NCBI GenBank assembly: GCA_020650975.1
Contig: JAIPMN010003528.1
Coordinates: 1-23,616 of the forward strand
Length of the DNA: 23,616 nt
Direction: 5' to 3'
Source: Apostichopus californicus
Lineage: Eukaryota; Echinodermata; Holothuroidea; Aspidochirotida; Stichopodidae
Of this stretch, positions 22,401 through 23,616 are shown piece after piece. Below the pieces are notes generated by a model. It did not search any database and was not told the origin of the DNA. It was given only the letters and a program-made list of their open reading frames with translations. Position 1 is the first letter of the stretch. Each line of letters begins with the position of its first letter. The translations under genes were made by a program, and so were the position numbers.

Positions 22401-23329
22401 TATATATAAAATATACCTTTCATTGAAAAATGAAAATGAAATCAATCTCTTGTGTCGATAAGATCTATATTAACCTTGTAATTCAAAAATATCAAACTAA
22501 AAACTTACATTTGATCAAGAAGTGATAGAACCTGTTTTTGTTCAATCCCTTCCAGCCACAGTTTTTTTAGTTCATCTCTACGGCAGTGGAGGAGGTCTTT
22601 GCAGGATATCAGGTCCCCTTTGACCTGTTTAATTCTCTCCCGAGATGTCTTTATCCGTCCAGAGATGCTACTGTACGCCTGGATGGTCTTTGTTAGTATT
22701 TCATAGTTGGCTGTAAACAGAAAGAAAAAATAAAAATATCAAACAATTGACAGAATAGTTCATTAATAGAAAAATTTGACAGGGTTTAATTCTAACGACA
22801 AGGATGACTTTATTCAGGACTCAGAATATTCTAACTTAGGTCTGTTTTACCAGATATCAGATCTTGGTATAAGGAAAAGTATAATTGCATTATAGGAAGT
22901 TACGTGAAAAAAGGCAACAACCTCTGTGAAACATATATGAGATGCAAATACTCAATACTAGATTAACTCAGATTATTAAAATTAATAATTTTCAGATGTG
23001 AACACACAATTGTGGGCCAATACTAATGACCTGTAAAAGGCCAAAAAAGTACACACAGAAACTTCTCGAAAGAACTTTTACAAGATTTTGTCATATCAGA
23101 TGTACAGAAGTTCTATAAATAGCATAAAAAAGTAATTAATTTAAGCAAATCATCAAACCAGCAAGCTAACTTGGAAATAATGAACAAATGTTGAAACAGC
23201 ATATAAATAAAACAGAAAATTTAAATCAACAGCAACTTACCATGAATGAGATTGTCCAATCTGCTATCACACTCCTGGAAAGCACACTCTAGCTTTGCTT
23301 TCTCGATATTCCTTTGTTCATCATTATCA
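7327..23329 (-). CDS. EXOC4: Exocyst complex component 4 (Sec8), 21 of about 22 coding exons, 5' end outside window
   Basis: Sec8 is a rod-like, mostly helical subunit of the octameric exocyst, which tethers secretory vesicles to the plasma membrane before SNARE-driven fusion. Conceptual joining of 21 exons gives 923 residues and a stop with no internal stop or phase clash. Vertebrate EXOC4 has about 974. Collinear blocks recalled from vertebrate EXOC4 include [60 protein letters not shown] and [11 protein letters not shown]. Residues 1-152 correspond to the N-terminal Sec8 coiled-coil region that packs in the exocyst core; residues 153-269 are the most diverged; the C-terminal half is best conserved. 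The first visible codons align about 33 residues into the vertebrate protein, so one N-terminal exon should lie beyond 23616. No signal peptide or membrane segment is visible. The C-terminus is shorter than in vertebrates and ends Glu-Ala-Val. Residue numbers used below count from the first complete codon in the window. Confidence 0.96.
7616..8140. repeat. 47-bp minisatellite, 10 full units plus a partial
   Basis: The unit starts CAATTCACTCACATGCATTA, then TCCCCTGGTTAGGCCCACTA, then CCAGGGT. The first two units carry an extra 18-bp internal duplication (TAGGYCYACTACCAGGGT) and are 65 bp. Later units differ by a few substitutions. It fills most of the last EXOC4 intron. The unit is not a multiple of three, so reading frames across it have no meaning. 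Confidence 0.97.
8137..8215. repeat. 17-bp direct repeat copying the V20 splice donor
   Basis: CATTCATACTTACATCT occurs at 8137-8153 and again at 8199-8215, where it spans the donor of exon V20 (minus strand AGAT|GTAAGTATGAATG). The left copy is fused to the last, truncated minisatellite unit. It offers an identical donor 62 bp into the intron. Confidence 0.9.
8212..8323 (-). CDS. EXOC4: EXOC4 visible exon V20
   Basis: Encodes residues 836-873. [20 protein letters not shown] and [17 protein letters not shown] match [37 protein letters not shown]. The acceptor TTGAAAG has a mixed pyrimidine tract (TCTTCTTCTTT). Donor GTAAGT, part of a 17-bp motif copied 62 bp into the intron. Confidence 0.95.
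8620..8940 (+). mobile_element. Probable 3' end of a non-LTR retrotransposon
   Basis: A T-rich stretch without coding potential ends in AGCTGAATAAATATCT followed by further ATCT units (to 8939). A polyadenylation-type signal next to a short tandem-repeat tail is usual for CR1/L2-like non-LTR 3' ends. There is no coding part to confirm it and the left end is a guess. Confidence 0.45.
9057..9152 (-). CDS. EXOC4: EXOC4 visible exon V19 ([11 protein letters not shown] block)
   Basis: Encodes residues 804-835. [20 protein letters not shown] and [12 protein letters not shown] align without gaps to [32 protein letters not shown]. Acceptor CAACAG, donor GTAAGT; the split codon to V20 restores methionine. 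Confidence 0.96.
9652..9770 (-). CDS. EXOC4: EXOC4 visible exon V18
   Basis: Encodes residues 765-803 plus two bases of a lysine codon. [20 protein letters not shown] and [11 protein letters not shown] match the vertebrate DYDPLVVKLNKDISAIEEAM SASLQQHKF. Acceptor TTCATAG, donor GTGAGT. Confidence 0.93.
10027..10173 (-). CDS. EXOC4: EXOC4 visible exon V17 ([10 protein letters not shown] block)
   Basis: Encodes residues 716-764. [20 protein letters not shown] is followed by [20 protein letters not shown], nearly identical to the vertebrate [20 protein letters not shown]. 49 codons, phase 0 on both sides. The donor GTATCC is non-consensus; acceptor CTTCAG is normal. Confidence 0.95.
10450..10835. 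repeat. Degenerate palindromic GACTC/GAGTC repeat
   Basis: Dozens of short motifs of type GACTTGACTC, GACTCGAGTC and TGACTCAAGTC are packed into one intron with irregular spacing. Most are self-complementary, so the region can fold on either strand. Confidence 0.85.
10875..10964 (-). CDS. EXOC4: EXOC4 visible exon V16
   Basis: Encodes residues 686-715. [14 protein letters not shown] matches EWLASRTKSAFSNL, and the rest ([12 protein letters not shown]) is a loop that differs from vertebrates. 30 codons, phase 0 on both sides. Acceptor TTGTAG, donor GTACGT. Confidence 0.92.
11265..11372 (-). CDS. EXOC4: EXOC4 visible exon V15
   Basis: Encodes residues 650-685, [20 protein letters not shown] then [16 protein letters not shown]. 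It matches [20 protein letters not shown] and the following DLKALANMHESL. It has 36 codons in phase 0 on both sides. Acceptor CTTTCAG, donor GTATGA. Confidence 0.94.
11617..11804 (-). CDS. EXOC4: EXOC4 visible exon V14
   Basis: Encodes residues 587-649. [20 protein letters not shown] and PNWDNL match [20 protein letters not shown] NW. The rest is a diverged polar linker ([20 protein letters not shown]). The donor is GTTCGT, the weakest here. It is chosen because joining Lys to the next exon's [10 protein letters not shown] reproduces the vertebrate [11 protein letters not shown]. Reading through stays open for 26 codons. Confidence 0.9.
11805..12399 (-). other. EXOC4 intron V13-V14, nothing recognised
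   Basis: AT-rich intron with a TTATATTATTATATT stretch near 12018; no repeat family or conserved element seen. Confidence 0.6.
12400..12612 (-). CDS. EXOC4: EXOC4 visible exon V13 (longest visible exon)
   Basis: Encodes residues 516-586. After a diverged start it carries [40 protein letters not shown] and VATYR. These match the vertebrate block that contains [20 protein letters not shown] and TCTAAYRG. Acceptor CCAATAG, donor GTGAGT; the split codon to V14 restores glycine. Confidence 0.95.
13030..13044 (+). repeat. G tract in EXOC4 intron
   Basis: GGG AA followed by ten G. Otherwise the 780-bp intron 12613-13392 and its neighbour 13497-14462 show nothing recognisable. Confidence 0.8.
13393..13496 (-). 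CDS. EXOC4: EXOC4 visible exon V12
   Basis: Encodes residues 481-515. [20 protein letters not shown] followed by [14 protein letters not shown] matches QCPLREFLTVYIKNIFLNQV LAEINKEIEGVTK of vertebrates. The donor GTAGAG is poorer than most in this gene. Acceptor TTTCAG. Confidence 0.93.
14463..14599 (-). CDS. EXOC4: EXOC4 visible exon V11
   Basis: Encodes residues 436-480 plus two bases of a glycine codon. An acidic start (TEDEGEEQ) leads into [20 protein letters not shown], matching [20 protein letters not shown]. Donor placed as GG|GTAGGT because this phase joins V12. Acceptor ATCACAG. Confidence 0.92.
14838..14930 (-). mobile_element. tRNA-derived SINE head (Ser/Leu-type tRNA similarity)
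   Basis: On the minus strand, TGGTCAAGTGGATAA (14907-14921) resembles the D-arm/A box of class II tRNAs (TGGCCGAGTGGTTAA type). GGATTCAAAC (14851-14860) resembles the B box GGTTCGAATC. The spacing fits a tRNA with a long variable arm, but stems are too damaged for a functional tRNA. A SINE body may continue to about 14700. Confidence 0.5.
15492..15627 (-). CDS. EXOC4: EXOC4 visible exon V10 ([10 protein letters not shown] block)
   Basis: Encodes residues 390-435. [20 protein letters not shown] then EQKQEFYGE matches the very conserved Sec8 stretch [20 protein letters not shown]. A basic segment ([11 protein letters not shown]) precedes it, as KKKPQRPK does in vertebrates. Acceptor CCGGTAG, donor GTGAGA. 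Confidence 0.94.
15692..16461. mobile_element. 770-bp inverted-repeat element with five hairpin cores
   Basis: The ends are inverted repeats of roughly 90-100 bp: left GTTAGCAAAGTGCTTATCCA and right, reverse complemented, GTTAGCAAATTGCTTATCCA. The match continues through AGAGCCTGTGTAA and GAATGTGTAAAAGT. Five copies of a block built on GATCCTGCTAGGATC occur: plus strand near 16031 and 16367, minus strand near 15756, 16290 and 16328. The middle (15790-16020) is CT-rich. No protein. A foldback/MITE or a Penelope-like remnant is possible. It lies in the V9-V10 intron. Confidence 0.8.
16031..16062 (+). ncRNA. Hammerhead-like ribozyme core (hypothetical)
   Basis: CTGAAGA, a hairpin GATCC-TGCTA-GGATC, then GAAAC reproduce the order CUGANGA / stem II / GAAA of hammerhead ribozymes. 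Penelope-like elements are known to carry such motifs. I could not find convincing partner strands for stems I and III or a cleavage site, so activity is unproven. The other four copies are mutated in one part or another. Confidence 0.3.
16637..16728 (-). CDS. EXOC4: EXOC4 visible exon V9
   Basis: Encodes residues 360-389 plus two bases of codon 390. [17 protein letters not shown] matches LQMLLTEYLDMKNTRTA. The remainder ([11 protein letters not shown]) is the diverged region before the SSHAIS block. Acceptor GAATCAG, donor GTACGT; the split codon to V10 gives serine. Confidence 0.92.
16931..16957 (+). other. Predicted G-quadruplex in EXOC4 intron
   Basis: GGGCAGGGGGAGGGGAGGG followed by TGTGGG gives five G-runs with loops of one to three bases, on the strand antisense to EXOC4. 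Confidence 0.7.
17332..17391 (-). CDS. EXOC4: EXOC4 visible exon V8 (60-bp exon)
   Basis: Encodes residues 340-359, [20 protein letters not shown], matching the vertebrate DIKLYDMADVWVKIQDVL block. It is exactly 20 codons and in phase 0 on both sides, so skipping it would keep the frame. Acceptor TTTCTAG, donor GTAAGT. Confidence 0.93.
17649..17664 (-). other. Sense-strand G-run cluster downstream of the dead exon copy
   Basis: On the minus strand this reads as consecutive G-runs (GGG, GGGGG, GGGG with single-base spacers), about 65 bases after the preserved donor at 17729. Confidence 0.6.
17730..17867 (-). pseudogene. Decayed duplicate of EXOC4 exon V7
   Basis: A near copy of exon V7 in the same orientation, in the intron just downstream of it. 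Over about 135 aligned bases there are 10 substitutions. It keeps the donor GTAAGT but has a GAA-to-TAA change that puts a stop at the sixth codon, right after KQRG. It also has lost the acceptor: functional TTCAGTGCAAAG is TTTTCAACAAAG here. Using the only nearby AG (CAAAG) shifts the frame and also meets a stop. Seven of the ten changes are synonymous. Surrounding intron sequence is copied too, so this is a segmental tandem duplication rather than a retrocopy. Confidence 0.92.
17938..17958 (-). other. Sense-strand G-quadruplex motif downstream of exon V7
   Basis: On the minus strand: GGGTGGGGGAGGGGGAGGGG, four G-runs with one-base loops, about 50 bases after the V7 donor. Intronic G-runs close to a 5' splice site can promote its use (known for hnRNP H/F sites); here that is inference. 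Confidence 0.65.
18009..18147 (-). CDS. EXOC4: EXOC4 visible exon V7 (exon with a dead tandem duplicate)
   Basis: Encodes residues 293-339: [20 protein letters not shown], then [20 protein letters not shown]. This aligns without gaps to the vertebrate [20 protein letters not shown] AAAH block. Acceptor CTCTTCAG and donor GTAAGT are strong and the frame is open. A second copy of the exon lies about 280 bp downstream in the gene and is not usable (see pseudogene entry at 17730). Confidence 0.95.
18514..18584 (-). CDS. EXOC4: EXOC4 visible exon V6 (short exon)
   Basis: Encodes residues 270-292, [20 protein letters not shown] and VAQ, matching the vertebrate segment with ELKQIVKRSTTQVAD. At 71 bp it is the second shortest visible coding exon. 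Acceptor TTTACAG, donor GTAAGT; the codon split to V7 restores asparagine. Confidence 0.93.
18600..19330. repeat. Highly diverged tandem repeat around ACAACATGAGACAACATTGA
   Basis: Variants of ACAACATGAGACAACA followed by TTGAGCATCTGATG recur at irregular intervals of about 35-70 bp through the V5-V6 intron, for example near 18735, 18840, 19085 and 19258. It is an old minisatellite; the minus-strand open frame at 18870-19133 is a by-product. Confidence 0.65.
19457..19614 (-). CDS. EXOC4: EXOC4 visible exon V5
   Basis: Encodes residues 217-269. The first half is acidic and diverged. The second half, [18 protein letters not shown], matches FMGILIKGLAKLKKIPET of vertebrates and starts the next helical rod. 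The acceptor ATTCAG follows a tract of ten A and T bases rather than a strong pyrimidine run. Donor GTAAGA. Confidence 0.9.
20414..20606 (-). CDS. EXOC4: EXOC4 visible exon V4 (variable linker)
   Basis: Encodes residues 153-216. It starts with [15 protein letters not shown], matching LIDELHRHLYIKSTSR of vertebrates. It then runs into a diverged Ser/Arg/Gly-rich tail ([20 protein letters not shown]) with no recognisable fold. In vertebrates this part is also poorly conserved and probably a flexible loop. Acceptor CTTGCAG, donor GTAAGG. Confidence 0.9.
21023..21280. repeat. Two tandem units of about 131 bp with inner sub-repeats
   Basis: Unit 1 (21023-21153) and unit 2 (from 21154) both start TCTTACTT, carry GAGTATC.GGGAAT.ATTTA and end AAATACATATAGCAGTTTT. 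Inside each, AAAATGCTATAC occurs two to three times. It lies in the V3-V4 intron. Confidence 0.85.
21507..21672 (-). CDS. EXOC4: EXOC4 visible exon V3
   Basis: Encodes residues 97-152. [20 protein letters not shown] and LHATELL match the vertebrate segment with VPQKLEQ and KHYLSATDML, a helical hairpin of the N-terminal rod. Acceptor CTCACAG and donor GTGAGT; the exon ends in phase 0 after Lys-Glu. Confidence 0.95.
21673..22508 (-). other. EXOC4 intron V2-V3, nothing recognised
   Basis: AT-rich intron with a T tract at 21717-21728 and a short G-rich part near 22010-22060. No repeat family or second exon seen. The adjacent 530-bp intron 22711-23240 and the 799-bp intron 19615-20413 are equally plain. 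Confidence 0.55.
22509..22710 (-). CDS. EXOC4: EXOC4 visible exon V2 (N-terminal coiled coil)
   Basis: Encodes residues 30-96 plus two bases of codon 97. It contains [19 protein letters not shown] followed by [18 protein letters not shown], one of the clearest Sec8 signatures, rich in charged heptad-like helix. It is bounded by TTTACAG and GTAAGT. The codon split across V1/V2 restores alanine. Confidence 0.95.
23241..23329 (-). CDS. EXOC4: EXOC4 visible exon V1 (N-terminal coiled-coil start)
   Basis: Encodes residues 1-29 and begins with the last base of a split codon. [18 protein letters not shown] aligns with the Ser-Asp and acidic/charged start of the vertebrate Sec8 coiled coil, and CDSRLDNLI matches its CDRDLDELI. 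The acceptor AACCAG precedes the exon and donor GTAAGT follows. The acceptor has a weak pyrimidine tract, so the 5' border is the least certain of all exons. The reading frame stays open a few codons further upstream through an ATG. Confidence 0.85.
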
Positions 23330-23616
23330 CTGGTTACCATCAGAAATATAGAGATGTCCAAAATTAAATATTGATCAGTATAAAACTGAATTGTTCATTA
23401 AAAACCAGTGCTAGCTAGTATATATACTACTGTACCTGTAGTTACTTTACACTTCCCAACCTCCACACATGAGAACACTTTTCTGCCTGGATCTAACATC
23501 CATACAGTCAATTTCATGTAACATAAGCAGGTAAACAACTAACAAAATATGATATACACCAAACAATTTCAATCATGGAATTGTTGTACTGCTCATGTAC
23601 AATAACTGGAGTGATT
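23330..23616 (-). other. Part of EXOC4 intron upstream of V1
   Basis: No open segment resembling the Sec8 N-terminus (expected to end with a hydrophobic stretch before Thr-Ser-Asp) was found on the minus strand here. It is therefore read as intron, with the first coding exon beyond the window. Confidence 0.6.

Overview
This is nuclear DNA of an intron-rich animal. It holds one gene that can be recognised with confidence, and that gene fills the right two thirds of the window. It is EXOC4 (Sec8), a subunit of the exocyst, encoded on the minus strand from 23329 down to a stop codon at 7327. I traced 21 coding exons with GT-AG borders. The phases join without a break and give 923 residues plus the stop. 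Only the N-terminal exon (about 30 residues by comparison with vertebrate EXOC4) lies beyond the right edge. Compact introns (244-1009 bp), AT-rich non-coding DNA, abundant poly-C/poly-G tracts, degenerate minisatellites and small DNA transposons suggest a marine invertebrate. The species cannot be fixed from the sequence; a deuterostome such as an echinoderm is a guess.

Layout from left to right: 1-2207 has no recognisable gene and carries a (TA)n tract. 2208-3866 is a nested repeat cluster. Three pieces of a non-LTR reverse transcriptase are interrupted by a 385-bp hAT-type element with perfect 11-bp terminal inverted repeats and an 8-bp target duplication. They are also interrupted by a 350-bp inverted-repeat element, whose second copy lies in opposite orientation at 2208-2489. 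3867-7326 is the region 3' of EXOC4: no gene, many C/G homopolymer tracts, a perfect hairpin, a strong G-quadruplex motif and a degenerate 66-bp repeat array. 7327-23329 is EXOC4.

The EXOC4 introns hold most of the unusual structure. They contain a 47-bp minisatellite beside a copied splice donor (7616-8153), the likely 3' end of a non-LTR retrotransposon (8620-8940) and a palindromic GACTC-rich repeat (10450-10835). They also contain a tRNA-derived SINE-like segment (14838-14930) and a 770-bp inverted-repeat element with five copies of a hairpin core resembling a hammerhead ribozyme (15692-16461). Further right are a tandem duplication of one coding exon whose second copy has died (17570-18150), a very diverged minisatellite (18600-19330) and a tandem duplication of about 131 bp (21023-21280).

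EXOC4 works with the other seven exocyst subunits to tether secretory vesicles to the plasma membrane. Nothing else in the window looks functionally coupled to it. I found no new multi-gene system. The points most worth following are the decayed duplicate exon, the inverted-repeat element with ribozyme-like cores, and the copied splice donor at the edge of a minisatellite.
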